Source: Pseudomonas sp. G34
GTDB taxonomy: Bacteria; Pseudomonadota; Gammaproteobacteria; Pseudomonadales; Pseudomonadaceae
Assembly (NCBI RefSeq): GCF_031119625.1
Contig: NZ_JAVHZV010000029.1
Coordinates: 558,001-622,000, forward strand
Length of the DNA: 64,000 nucleotides
Reading direction: 5' to 3'
Of the stretch, positions 34,216-42,469 are shown one piece after another; position 1 is the stretch's first letter, and the number at the start of each line of letters is the position of its first letter. Under the pieces are notes generated by a model, which saw nothing but the letters and a program-made list of their open reading frames with translations, did not search any database and was not told the DNA's origin. The position numbers were made by a program, and so were the translations under genes.

Positions 34216-35007
34216 TCAATTGGTTTGCAGAAAGCTCAGTACACGCCCGGTGAACAGTTCACCGGCCTGCACGTTGGACAGGTGCGCGGCGTCGAACTCG
34301 ACCAACTCGGCGCCACGGATGCGCGCCTGCATGAAGCGGCCGTGCTCCGGGGTGGTCACCGCATCGCCCGTGCCGCAGACGATCAGCGTCGGCGCCACAA
34401 TGCTCGCGATCTGCTCGCGGAAATCGGCATCGCGCACCGCAGCGCAGTTGCCGGCATAACCTTGCGGCGAGGTCTGCGCCAGCATGGTGACGATGGGCTC
34501 GACCTTCTCCGGCTGAGCCTTGGCGAACGGCGCGGTGAACCAGCGTTCGATGGACGCATCACGCAGGTCGCGCATGGCCTTCTCGCCGCCCTTTAGCACG
34601 GTGTCGATGCGGCTGTTCCACACCTCGTCGGTGCCGATCTTGGCGCCGGTGTTGCACAGCACCAGGCGATCCAGGCGCGAAGGCGCGTTGATCGCCAGCC
34701 ACTGGCCGATCAGCCCGCCCATCGACAGGCCGCAGAAATGCGCCTTGTCGATGTTCAGCGCATCGAGCAGCGCCAACACGTCGCGGCCGTTCTGCTCGAT
34801 GCTGTAGAAGCCCGGGGTGACCAGCGACTGGCCGTGACCGCGGGTGTCGTAACGCAGTACCCGGAAATGTTCGGTGAACGCCGGGATCTGCGCATCCCAC
34901 ATATGCAGGTTGGTGCCCAGGGAGTTGGAAAGCACCAGCACCGGTGCGGCGGCCGGGCCTTCGAACAGGTAGTTCAGGTCGCCATCGGCGAGGGATACGA
35001 CAGGCAT
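34216..35007 (-). CDS. pcaD: 3-oxoadipate enol-lactonase
   Basis: A 263-aa alpha/beta hydrolase that opens beta-ketoadipate enol-lactone to beta-ketoadipate, the point where the catechol and protocatechuate branches meet. The nucleophile elbow is FCGLSMGGLIG, the oxyanion region VLSNSLGTNLHMW, the acid in LIVCGTGDAVTTPEHG and the histidine in FDAAHLSNVQ. AGGAG precedes the ATG. It follows pcaB by 25 bp. Confidence 0.96.
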   Translation of the reverse strand: MPVVSLADGDLNYLFEGPAAAPVLVLSNSLGTNLHMWDAQIPAFTEHFRVLRYDTRGHGQSLVTPGFYSIEQNGRDVLALLDALNIDKAHFCGLSMGGLIGQWLAINAPSRLDRLVLCNTGAKIGTDEVWNSRIDTVLKGGEKAMRDLRDASIERWFTAPFAKAQPEKVEPIVTMLAQTSPQGYAGNCAAVRDADFREQIASIVAPTLIVCGTGDAVTTPEHGRFMQARIRGAELVEFDAAHLSNVQAGELFTGRVLSFLQTN

Positions 35008-35032
35008 GACAATCTCCTAACGGGAAAACGAT

Positions 35033-36397
35033 TCAGTGATTCGCTGCGCGGTGCTGCGCCACCGCACGCTCGACCCAGCGCTTCGCCTGGCCCAGGTAAT
35101 GGGCGGGGTCGAGCAAACGATCCAGCTCTTCGCCGGACAGTTGCGCCGTGACCTCGGCGTTGGCGCCCAGCACGTCGCGCAGATGGGCGCCCTCCTTCAC
35201 CGCCTGCTTGCAGCACTGTTCGACCAGATGATGAGCGGCGTCGCGGCCAATGCGCTGCGCCAGGGCGATGCTCACCGCCTCGGCGAGCACCAGGCCGCGG
35301 GTCAGTTCGAGGTTGGCGGCCATGCGCTCGGCATCCACTTCCAGGCCGGGCACCAGGATCAGCGCCTGCTGCAAGGCACCGGAAACCAGGCAGCACAGCT
35401 CGGGCAGCGTCTCCCACTCGGCGTGCCACAGGCCGAGGCTGCGCTCGTGCTCCTGGGGCATGGCGGCGAACAGGGTGGCGACCAGCCCCGGCGCGCGGGT
35501 AGCGGCGCCGATGAGTACCGCGGCACCCACCGGGTTGCGCTTGTGCGGCATGGTCGAGGAACCGCCCTTGCCTGGCGCCGAGGGCTCGAACAGCTCGCCG
35601 GCTTCGGTCTGCATCAACAGGCTGATGTCACGGCCCAGTTTGCCCAGGCTGCCGGCGATCAGGCCAAGCAGGCTGGCGAACTCGACCAGGCGATCACGCT
35701 GGGTGTGCCAGGGTTGCTCGGGCAGTTGCAGGTCCAGCTCGGCCGCCAGGGCGCCAGCCACCGACCAGGCCTTGTCGCCCAACGCCGCCAGGCTGCCGGA
35801 TGCACCACCAAACTGCAGGCACAGCAGGCGCGGTTTGATTTCGTCGAGGCGCTGACGATGGCGGTCGATGGCGCCCAGCCAGCCGGCGATCTTCATGCCC
35901 AAGGTGACCGGGGTGGCGTGCTGCAGCCAGGTGCGCCCGGCCATCGGCGTGGCCGCATAACGCTGGGCCTGCGCGGCCAGCTGGCGGCTCAGGGTTTCGA
36001 GGTCACGCTCCAGCAGGTCGATGGCCGCGCGCAGTTGCAGCACCAGGCCGCTGTCCATGGCGTCCTGGCTGGTGGCGCCCATGTGCACGTAGCGCTCGGC
36101 CTCGGCATTGCTCGCCGCGACGCGCTTGCCCAGCGCCTTGACCAGCGGAATCGCCGAGTTGCCGGCGCTGCCGATGGCGATAGCCAGGGCGTCGAAGTCA
36201 TAGAGCTCGGCCCGGCAGGCGGCCTCGATATCGGCCACCAGCGCCCGGGGAATTACCCCGGCCGCTGCCTCGGCCCGGGCCAGCGCTGCCTCGAAGTCGA
36301 GCATGCCCTGCACCCGGCCCTGGTCGCTGAACACCTGGCGCATCGGCGCACTGGTGAAGTAGGCATCGAACAGCTGGCTAGCGGGCCTTGAACTCAT
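35033..36397 (-). CDS. pcaB: 3-carboxy-cis,cis-muconate cycloisomerase
   Basis: A 454-aa member of the fumarase/argininosuccinate lyase superfamily; lactonises beta-carboxymuconate. The superfamily signature GKGGSSTMPHKRNPVGAAVL is present near residue 280, with HMGATSQDAMDSGLVLQL near residue 110 and GRTWLQHATPVTLG near 155. It follows the transporter gene pcaT by 18 bp. Length is normal for PcaB. Confidence 0.96.
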   Translation of the reverse strand: MSSRPASQLFDAYFTSAPMRQVFSDQGRVQGMLDFEAALARAEAAAGVIPRALVADIEAACRAELYDFDALAIAIGSAGNSAIPLVKALGKRVAASNAEAERYVHMGATSQDAMDSGLVLQLRAAIDLLERDLETLSRQLAAQAQRYAATPMAGRTWLQHATPVTLGMKIAGWLGAIDRHRQRLDEIKPRLLCLQFGGASGSLAALGDKAWSVAGALAAELDLQLPEQPWHTQRDRLVEFASLLGLIAGSLGKLGRDISLLMQTEAGELFEPSAPGKGGSSTMPHKRNPVGAAVLIGAATRAPGLVATLFAAMPQEHERSLGLWHAEWETLPELCCLVSGALQQALILVPGLEVDAERMAANLELTRGLVLAEAVSIALAQRIGRDAAHHLVEQCCKQAVKEGAHLRDVLGANAEVTAQLSGEELDRLLDPAHYLGQAKRWVERAVAQHRAANH

Positions 36398-36415
36398 ACA
36401 GCGAACACTCCGTGG

Positions 36416-37732
36416 TCAATGATCGTGGTGCAGGTAACTGGCCTGGCGCGGCAGGCGCAGGCTGACCAGAAAGGCCAGCACCATCATGCCTGATACGTAC
36501 CAGTAGAAGGTTTGTTCCATACCAATGGACTTCAGGCCCAGGGCAACATACTCAGCCGAACCGCCGAACAGCGCGTTGGCCACCGCGTAAGCCAGGCCGA
36601 CGCCCAGGGCGCGCACCTCCGGCGGGAACATCTCGGCCTTCACCAGGCCGCTGATCGAGGTGTACAGGCTGACGATGGCCAGCGCCGCGATGATCAGCAG
36701 GAAGGCCATCAGCGGGCTTTGCACGGTGTGCAGCAGCGCCAGGATCGGCCAGGTGAAGATAGCGCCCAGGGCGCCGAACCAGAGCATCGAGGTGCGCCGG
36801 CCGATGCGGTCGGACAACGCGCCGAACAGTGGCTGCATGATCATGAACAGGAACAGCGCGCCAGTCATGATGCCGCTGGCCATCTTGGCGCTCATGCCGG
36901 CCGAGTTGACCAGGTACTTCTGCATGTAGGTGGTGAAGGTATAGAAGATCAGCGAACCGCCGGCGGTGTAGCCCAGCACGGTGAAGAACGCCGCCTTGTG
37001 GTGCTTGAACAGGTAGCCGATGCTGCCCGATTCCTTGTTGCCGATCTGATCCTGCTTGGCGGTTTCGTCCAGCGAGCGACGCAGGTAGAACGCCACCACG
37101 GCAGCCATGGCGCCGATCACGAACGGGATGCGCCAGCCCCAGGCGCGCAGCTCACCCTCGCTCAGCGCCTGCTGGAGAATCACCACCACCAGCACCGCGA
37201 GCAATTGCCCGCCGATCAGGGTGACGTACTGGAAGGAGGCGAAGAAGCCGCGCTGGCCCTTGAGCGCCACTTCGCTCATGTAGGTGGCGGTGGTGCCGTA
37301 TTCGCCGCCCACCGACAGGCCCTGGAACAAGCGCGCCAGCAACAGCAAGGCCGGCGCCAGGGTGCCGATGCTGCTGTAGGTCGGCATGCAGGCGATGGCC
37401 AGCGAGCCGAGGCACATCATCAGCACCGAGATCATCATCGAGACCTTGCGGCCGTACTTGTCCGCCACGCGGCCAAACACCCAGCCGCCGATCGGCCGCA
37501 TCAGAAAACCGGCAGCGAACACGCCTGCGGTATTGAGCAACTGTACGGTGGGGTCATCGGAGGGGAAGAAGGCCGGCGCGAAGTAGATCGCGCAGAAGGC
37601 ATACACGTAGAAGTCGAACCACTCGACCAGGTTGCCCGAGGAGGCGCCGACGATGGCGAAGATCCGCTTGCGGCGCTCTTCGGGGCTGTAATTCGGGGCT
37701 TCGTACGCCGCGCTGGCTTCAGTACTCATCAT
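36416..37732 (-). CDS. pcaT: MHS-family proton symporter for beta-ketoadipate or related dicarboxylates
   Basis: A 438-aa, 12-helix MFS transporter of the metabolite:H+ symporter group. It has SGNLVEWFDFYVYAFCAIYF in helix 1, GRVADKYGRKVSMM (the MFS loop 2-3 motif) and RLFQGLSVGGEYGTTATYMS. Place at the head of pcaBDC and strong likeness to PcaT support beta-ketoadipate uptake, but shikimate or alpha-ketoglutarate could also fit. Two tandem ATGs (37732, 37729) are possible starts; the Shine-Dalgarno is weak. Upstream DNA shows no clear PcaR site. Confidence 0.85.
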   Translation of the reverse strand: MMSTEASAAYEAPNYSPEERRKRIFAIVGASSGNLVEWFDFYVYAFCAIYFAPAFFPSDDPTVQLLNTAGVFAAGFLMRPIGGWVFGRVADKYGRKVSMMISVLMMCLGSLAIACMPTYSSIGTLAPALLLLARLFQGLSVGGEYGTTATYMSEVALKGQRGFFASFQYVTLIGGQLLAVLVVVILQQALSEGELRAWGWRIPFVIGAMAAVVAFYLRRSLDETAKQDQIGNKESGSIGYLFKHHKAAFFTVLGYTAGGSLIFYTFTTYMQKYLVNSAGMSAKMASGIMTGALFLFMIMQPLFGALSDRIGRRTSMLWFGALGAIFTWPILALLHTVQSPLMAFLLIIAALAIVSLYTSISGLVKAEMFPPEVRALGVGLAYAVANALFGGSAEYVALGLKSIGMEQTFYWYVSGMMVLAFLVSLRLPRQASYLHHDH

Positions 37733-37903
37733 GGATACTCACTGGTAGGAAACGGAACCGTCCCTACTCCGACCCCATATGTAACCAAATGATTCGTCAT
37801 TTCGAGTCGTTTGCCCTCGCCAGGCCACGGGGTCGTGGGCCGCGCCCTGGCGAGGACAAACGAAACCTTTAAGAGCGCTTATCAGCTGATCAACGCGATA
37901 CCC

Positions 37904-37964
37904 GTGGGAGCGGGCGGGGACGCCTAGTCCATGCCCGCGAATCGGGCGCATGGCGCCCTCCCAC
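37904..37964. repeat. REP element upstream of pcaT
   Basis: GTGGGAGCGGGC at the left and GGCGCCCTCCCAC at the right, with the internal CATGCCCGCGAATCGGGCG typical of Pseudomonas REPs. The left arm carries an extra GGGGACGCCTAGT insertion relative to the other copies. Confidence 0.7.
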
Positions 37965-38004
37965 AGGATGCGCGGTCTGCCTCAAACCGCAGGTGGGTAG
38001 CGAC

Positions 38005-38085
38005 GTAGGGTGGACAACGCTCTTTTTGTCCACCATTGCGATTGCAGAGCGTTGGACGGAAAAAGCGCCGGCCCACCCTACGACA
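38005..38085. repeat. 80-bp nested palindrome, second copy of the element A core
   Basis: It begins CGTAGGGTGGACAACGC and ends GGCCCACCCTACG. Read on the opposite strand it matches the core at 3460-3538, sharing the central segment CGCTCTGC(A/G)ATCGCAATGG. The two copies are thus in opposite orientation. Confidence 0.7.
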
Positions 38086-38116
38086 GGCAGCTTCGCCATC
38101 CTGCAAAAACACCCCT

Positions 38117-39322
38117 TCAAACCCGCTCGATAGCCAGCGCCAGCCCCTGCCCGACGCCCACGCACATGGTCGCCAGACCAAGCTTGCCGCCGGTCTTCTC
38201 CAGGTGGTGCACGGCGGTCAGTACCAGGCGGTTGCCGCTCATGCCCAGTGGATGGCCAAGGGCGATGGCGCCGCCGTTCGGGTTGACCTTGGCGCTGTCG
38301 TCCGGCAGACCGAGGTCGCGGGTGACGGCCAGGCCTTGGGCCGCGAAGGCTTCGTTCAGCTCGATCACGTCGAACTGCTCGATGCTCAGGTTCAGCCGCG
38401 CCAGCAGCTTGCGCACCGCCGGCACCGGGCCGACGCCCATGATGCGCGGGGCCACGCCACCGCTGGCCATGCCCAGCACCTTGGCGCGTGGCTTGAGGCC
38501 GTATTGCTTCACGGCTTCGGCAGAGGCCAGGATCATCGCCGAGGCGCCGTCGTTGAGGCCCGAGGCGTTGCCGGCGGTGACCGTCTTGCCTTCGCCATTG
38601 ACCGGTTTGAGCTTGGCCAGGCCTTCGGCCGTGGTATCGGCGCGCGGATGCTCGTCGGTGTCGACGATCACCTCGCCCTTCTTGCTCTTGATCACCACCG
38701 GGACGATTTCCTCGGCGTAGTAACCGCTCTGCTGGGCAGCCGCCGCACGCTGCTGGCTGCGCAGGCCGAAGGCGTCCTGGTCGGCACGGCTGACGCCATA
38801 CTCCTCGGCGACGTTGTCGCCGGTGACCGGCATCGGGTCGACGCCGTACTGCTCCTTCATCGCCGGGTTGACGAAGCGCCAGCCCAGGGTGGTGTCTTCC
38901 AGTTTCTGGCCACGGCCAAAGGCACTGTCGGCCTTGCCCATCACGTACGGCGCGCGGGTCATCGACTCGACGCCGGCGGCGATGGCCAGCTCCATTTCAC
39001 CCGAGGCGATGGCGCGGAAGGCAGCGCCCACCGCTTCCATGCCCGAGGCGCAGAGGCGGTTGAGGGTCACGCCCGGCACGCTTTCCGGCAGGCCGGCGAG
39101 TAGCAGCGCCATACGGGCGACGTTGCGGTTGTCTTCGCCGGACTGGTTGGCGCAGCCCATGAACACTTCATCGACCGCTGACCAGTCGACCTGCGGGCTA
39201 CGCTCGACCAGCGCCTTGAGCGGGATCGCCGCCAGGTCGTCGGCGCGTACCGCGGACAGCGCGCCATTGAGGCGGCCAATCGGTGTGCGCACGGCGTCGC
39301 AGATAAATACCTCGCGGCTCAT
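38117..39322 (-). CDS. pcaF: Beta-ketoadipyl-CoA thiolase
   Basis: A 401-aa thiolase that cleaves beta-ketoadipyl-CoA to succinyl-CoA and acetyl-CoA, the last step of the pathway. The acyl-enzyme cysteine is in LNRLCASGMEAVG (about residue 90), with GGAIALGHPLGMSGNRLV and the C-terminal CVGVGQG carrying the second catalytic cysteine. ATGA overlap with pcaJ upstream. Part of pcaIJF. Confidence 0.96.
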   Translation of the reverse strand: MSREVFICDAVRTPIGRLNGALSAVRADDLAAIPLKALVERSPQVDWSAVDEVFMGCANQSGEDNRNVARMALLLAGLPESVPGVTLNRLCASGMEAVGAAFRAIASGEMELAIAAGVESMTRAPYVMGKADSAFGRGQKLEDTTLGWRFVNPAMKEQYGVDPMPVTGDNVAEEYGVSRADQDAFGLRSQQRAAAAQQSGYYAEEIVPVVIKSKKGEVIVDTDEHPRADTTAEGLAKLKPVNGEGKTVTAGNASGLNDGASAMILASAEAVKQYGLKPRAKVLGMASGGVAPRIMGVGPVPAVRKLLARLNLSIEQFDVIELNEAFAAQGLAVTRDLGLPDDSAKVNPNGGAIALGHPLGMSGNRLVLTAVHHLEKTGGKLGLATMCVGVGQGLALAIERV

Positions 39323-40101
39323 TCGTCACCACCCTTCTGCCCGTGGGCAGCGGCAGTACGGGCTTCCAGATCACGCAGCGCAGCCAGTTCCTCGGCTTTC
39401 GGCGCCTCGGTGGTGCTCACGTTGTCGGCAAAGCGGATCTGCCAGCCGGTGTTCTCGATCACCTGCTCGCGGGTCACCCCCGGGTGCATCGAGGTAACGA
39501 TGAATTCATTGCTGCCGGCTTCCGGCTCCATGATGCACAGGTCGGTGATGATCGCCACCGGGCCCTCGCCGGGCAGGCCCAGGCGTTTGCGATGGTCACC
39601 GCCTTCGCCATGGCCGACCGAAGTGATGAACGCCAGTTTGTCGACGAAGGTGCGATGGCCCTGCTTGAGGATGATCAGCACCTTCTTGGCACTGCCGGCA
39701 ATCTCCGGTGCGCCGCCAGCGCCTGGCAGGCGCACTTTCGGCGCATGGTAGTCGCCGATCACTGTGGTGTTGATGTTGCCAAACTTGTCGACCTGGGCGG
39801 CGCCGAGGAAGCCGACATCGATGCGCCCACCCTGCAGCCAGTAGCGGAAGATCTCGCCGGTCGGCACCACGGTGTCGGCGGTTTCAGCCAGTTCACCGTC
39901 ACCGATGGACAGTGGCAGCACGCTTGGCTTGGCGCCAATCGGGCCGGATTCGTAGATCAGCACCACTTCCGGCGCGTGGGTCAGCCGCGCCAGGTTGGCG
40001 GCCTTGGATGGCAGGCCGATGCCGACGAAGCACACGCTGCCGTTACCGAGGCGGCGCGCAGCGGCCACGGTCATCATTTCGTTGGTATTGAAGTCGCTCA
40101 T
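39319..40101 (-). CDS. pcaJ: 3-oxoadipate CoA-transferase, beta subunit
   Basis: A 260-aa subunit that, with PcaI, transfers CoA from succinyl-CoA to beta-ketoadipate. The catalytic glutamate is in LIYESGPIGAKP; VCFVGIGLPSKAANLA and TSMHPGVTREQV are further family segments. The ATG at 40101 is preferred to the GTG at 40104 since GGAGG is 7 nt before the ATG; it overlaps the pcaI stop by one base (TGATG). Confidence 0.95.
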   Translation of the reverse strand: MSDFNTNEMMTVAAARRLGNGSVCFVGIGLPSKAANLARLTHAPEVVLIYESGPIGAKPSVLPLSIGDGELAETADTVVPTGEIFRYWLQGGRIDVGFLGAAQVDKFGNINTTVIGDYHAPKVRLPGAGGAPEIAGSAKKVLIILKQGHRTFVDKLAFITSVGHGEGGDHRKRLGLPGEGPVAIITDLCIMEPEAGSNEFIVTSMHPGVTREQVIENTGWQIRFADNVSTTEAPKAEELAALRDLEARTAAAHGQKGGDE

Positions 40102-40952
40102 CACTTGGCCTCCCCGTTAACCTTTGCCTGGTACTGCGCAAAATCCTCGGTGCCGCGGATGTATTCATCGATCCACGCGGTGAAGGTTTCGCGGTCACGG
40201 GCAATCGGATCCCAGGCCTGGTAGAAGCGGTTGTCGCGCTCGTAGTAGCCATGGGCGTAGGACGGATGGGCACCGCCGGGCACCACGCAGACCGCGGTCA
40301 ACGCCCAGGTCGGCAGCACGCAGGCATTCATCGGTGCCTGCAGGTCGTCGACGATTTCCTCGACGGTGACGATGCAACGCCTGGCCGCCAGCGCGGCCTC
40401 CTTCTGCACACCGAGAATGCCCTGGATCAGCACGTTGCCCTTGCGGTCGGCCTTCTGCGCGTGGATCACGGTGACGTCCGGGCGCACGCTGGGAACCGCC
40501 GCCAGCTTCTCGCCGGTGAACGGGCATTCGATGAACTTGATATCCGGGTTGACCTTGACCAGGTCCGAGCCCTGGTAGCCGCGCAGCACGGCGAACGGCA
40601 GGTTGGAGGCGCCGGCGACGTAGGCGTTGGCCATGGCGGCGTGGCTGTGCTCGCTGATTTCCAGCTTGTGCGGCCAGTGCTTCTCGACGGCGTCACGCAG
40701 GCGGTGCAGCGAACCGACACCGGGGTTGCCGCCCCAGGAGAAGATCAGCTTCCTGGCGCAACCGGCACCGATCAGCAGGTCGTAGACCAGATCGGGGGTC
40801 ATGCGCACCAAGGTCAGATCCTTCTTGTTCTGGCGGATCAGCTCATGGGACGCAGCGGTCGGGATCAGGTGGGTGAAGCCTTCGAGGGCAACGGTGTCGC
40901 CATCGTGAACGAAGCGTTCGACCGCTTCGCGCAGGGAGAGAATCTCAGCCAT
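40101..40952 (-). CDS. pcaI: 3-oxoadipate CoA-transferase, alpha subunit
   Basis: A 283-aa subunit of the family I CoA-transferase. DGDTVALEGFTHLIPTAASH and IFSWGGNPGVGSLHRLRDAVE are the glycine-rich nucleotide-binding segments. First gene of pcaIJF, tightly coupled to pcaJ. Two PcaR-like boxes lie 85-118 bp upstream. The leader contains AGCAACAAGACGAGAA, a weak A-rich match to Crc/Hfq targets. Confidence 0.96.
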   Translation of the reverse strand: MAEILSLREAVERFVHDGDTVALEGFTHLIPTAASHELIRQNKKDLTLVRMTPDLVYDLLIGAGCARKLIFSWGGNPGVGSLHRLRDAVEKHWPHKLEISEHSHAAMANAYVAGASNLPFAVLRGYQGSDLVKVNPDIKFIECPFTGEKLAAVPSVRPDVTVIHAQKADRKGNVLIQGILGVQKEAALAARRCIVTVEEIVDDLQAPMNACVLPTWALTAVCVVPGGAHPSYAHGYYERDNRFYQAWDPIARDRETFTAWIDEYIRGTEDFAQYQAKVNGEAK

Positions 40953-41275
40953 GGTCGTTCTCGTCTTGTTGCTCTGGGTACTGGGCGGCGGGTGTGCCGT
41001 ATGGTCACAAGGTACTCATCCAGTAGGCGGCTAACAATCCGATAATCGACTATCCGTTCGATAATCGAACAAGACTTGCAGCACTGCTCTCAGAAGCTGT
41101 TCATGCTCTCTCAGCCCGGGTTCGTCGATTTTGGCAGCTCGTAGGAGGGGCTTCAGCCCCGAGCTCTTTACCCCTCATAAAGCTCGGGGCTGACCCCCTA
41201 CAAAATCAGCAGCGCCCGATGCCCGCTTTGCCTGGTCGCTGCCGCTTCATGCACATACAGATCGTGAACAGGTTC
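40953..41275. other. Intergenic region benR-pcaI (323 bp): pcaI promoter and a composite repeat
   Basis: It contains the pcaI leader, two PcaR-like boxes (41036-41070) and the palindromic element B (41089-41280). No gene is visible. Confidence 0.8.
41036..41070 (-). promoter_or_regulatory. Twin PcaR-type boxes of the pcaIJF promoter
   Basis: GTTCGATAATCGAAC (41056-41070) is a perfect 15-bp palindrome and matches the PcaR target GTTCGATAATCGCAC described for P. putida pcaI in 13 of 15 bases. A second CGATAATCGA core is at 41040-41049. The cores are 19 bp apart, about two helical turns, which fits PcaR covering both -35 and -10. The pcaR gene itself is not in the window. Confidence 0.75.
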
Positions 41276-41280
41276 TCAGC
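41089..41280. repeat. Composite palindromic element B (about 192 bp)
   Basis: The outer arms are AGAAGCTGTTCATGCTCT (41093-41110) and, on the opposite strand, AGAACCTGTTCACGATCT (41259-41276). Inside, 41141-41201 forms a long hairpin: GTAGGAGGGGCTTCAGCCCC pairs with GGGGCTGACCCCCTAC. The right arm includes the benR stop codon. The right arm differs from that of element A (3401-3598) at one base in 18, yet the core is different. Confidence 0.7.
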
Positions 41281-42232
41281 GGTTGCGCTTGTAGGTCTCC
41301 GACGGCAGCTCGCCAAAGCGCCGGCGGTAGGCTTCGGCGAAGCGGCCCAGGTGCAGAAAGCCGTGATCCAGGGCGACCTCGGTAATGCTGCGCACCTGGC
41401 AGTTGGGGTCGAGCAGCTGGGCATGGATACGCTCCAGCTTGCGCTGGCGGATGTAATCCTTGGGGCTGATGCCGGCATGGCGCTCGAACAGGGCGTAAAG
41501 CGAGCGTTCGCTGACCCGGGCGATGGTCACCAACTGCTCGATACCGATGTCCTGGGTCAGGTGCTGCTCGATGTAATCGACCACCTGCTCGAAGGAGCCG
41601 CCCTGGGCCTGCGGTTGCACGCGCTGCACGTTGTTGCCCAACAGGCCCAGCAGCTTGCTGGCGATGATGCGCACGTAGTGCTCCTGTACCTGAGGCATGC
41701 TGGACGCGGCTTCGGCTTCCTGGCAGATCAGCATCAGCAGGTTGGAAAACCCCTCCAGCTCACCCATGTCGTGGCGCGCGGCGCTGAAGCGGATACCGCT
41801 TTGCGGCAGCATCCAGCGGTTTTCCAGGCAGGTGTTCTCGAACAGGCTGACCGGCAGCTTGACGATGAATTTCTCGCAGTCGGCCGAATAGGTCAGATCC
41901 ACCGGGTCGTCCGGGTTGATCAGCAGCAGTTCGCCCGGCACATAGAAGTGCTCCTGGCCGCGGCACTGCGAGCGGCAATGGCCCTTGAGCAGCACCTGCA
42001 GGTGGTAGATGGTTTCCAGCGCCGGTGAGGTGACGCGCACGCTGCCGCCATAGCTGATGCGGCACAGATCGAGGCTGGCGAACTTGCGGTGATTGAGGCT
42101 CGCCTCGGGAAAACCGCTGGTGGGCAGGCGAATGCAGTGAGCACCGACGTGCTGATTGACGTACTCGGACACCGCGTAAGGATCGGCGCGCTCGAACACA
42201 CTGCTGCGCGCGCTCAGCAAGACATTGCTCAT
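41276..42232 (-). CDS. benR: BenR, AraC/XylS-family activator of benzoate genes
   Basis: A 318-aa regulator. The N-terminal effector domain (about 1-205) includes LCRISYGGSVRVTSPALETI, YHLQVLLKGHC and GELLLINPDDPVDLTYSADC. The C-terminal double helix-turn-helix (about 215-315) has IEQLVTIARVSERSLYALF and EVALDHGFLHLGRFAEAYRR. BenR activates benABCD when benzoate is bound. The second of two adjacent ATGs (42232) has the better distance to GAGG. The leader has an A-rich motif, as in P. putida, where benR is a Crc target. It sits downstream of catA on the same strand. Confidence 0.94.
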   Translation of the reverse strand: MSNVLLSARSSVFERADPYAVSEYVNQHVGAHCIRLPTSGFPEASLNHRKFASLDLCRISYGGSVRVTSPALETIYHLQVLLKGHCRSQCRGQEHFYVPGELLLINPDDPVDLTYSADCEKFIVKLPVSLFENTCLENRWMLPQSGIRFSAARHDMGELEGFSNLLMLICQEAEAASSMPQVQEHYVRIIASKLLGLLGNNVQRVQPQAQGGSFEQVVDYIEQHLTQDIGIEQLVTIARVSERSLYALFERHAGISPKDYIRQRKLERIHAQLLDPNCQVRSITEVALDHGFLHLGRFAEAYRRRFGELPSETYKRNR

Positions 42233-42244
42233 CATCAGGCCTCG

Positions 42245-42255
42245 TTGTTTTTCTT
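42245..42255 (-). promoter_or_regulatory. Crc/Hfq-type motif in the benR leader
   Basis: The mRNA reads AAGAAAAACAACGAGG, directly before or overlapping the GAGG Shine-Dalgarno of benR. benR mRNA is a known Crc target in P. putida, which supports function here. Confidence 0.65.
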
Positions 42256-42469
42256 ATAAGGCTGAACCGCCGCTAGCCGGCAATCCGCTAATCGTCCGGC
42301 GATTCTAACCCTCCCCTGGTAACGCGATACGCCAGCGTGACAAAGGGTTACATCTCTCCCAGGCATGCGAAAAACGGGCGCTCAATGCAAGGCGCCGCGC
42401 GGCCCCTCGCCTGCATTGATGGGCAGGCGAGAGGCAGCACGGCGAGCGCTCCTTAAAAGGCGTTGAGGC

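Larger units (their letters stand above)
37733..38116. other. Intergenic region pcaF-pcaT (384 bp) with two repeat elements and no gene
   Basis: This stretch holds the unplaced promoter of pcaTBDC near 37770-37860, a REP element at 37904-37964 and an 80-bp palindromic element at about 38005-38085. No credible coding frame or known PcaR site is visible. Confidence 0.7.

Noticed and set aside
37770..37815. ATTCGTC/TTTCGAGTC sequence as a PcaR box before pcaT
   Set aside because: It lacks the CGATAATCG core and any palindrome of the right length.
42301..42358. GGTAACG and GTGACA/GTTACA half-sites upstream of benR resembling the gltB operator
   Set aside because: Spacing and orientation differ: the last two half-sites are direct rather than inverted. 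Likely chance likeness.
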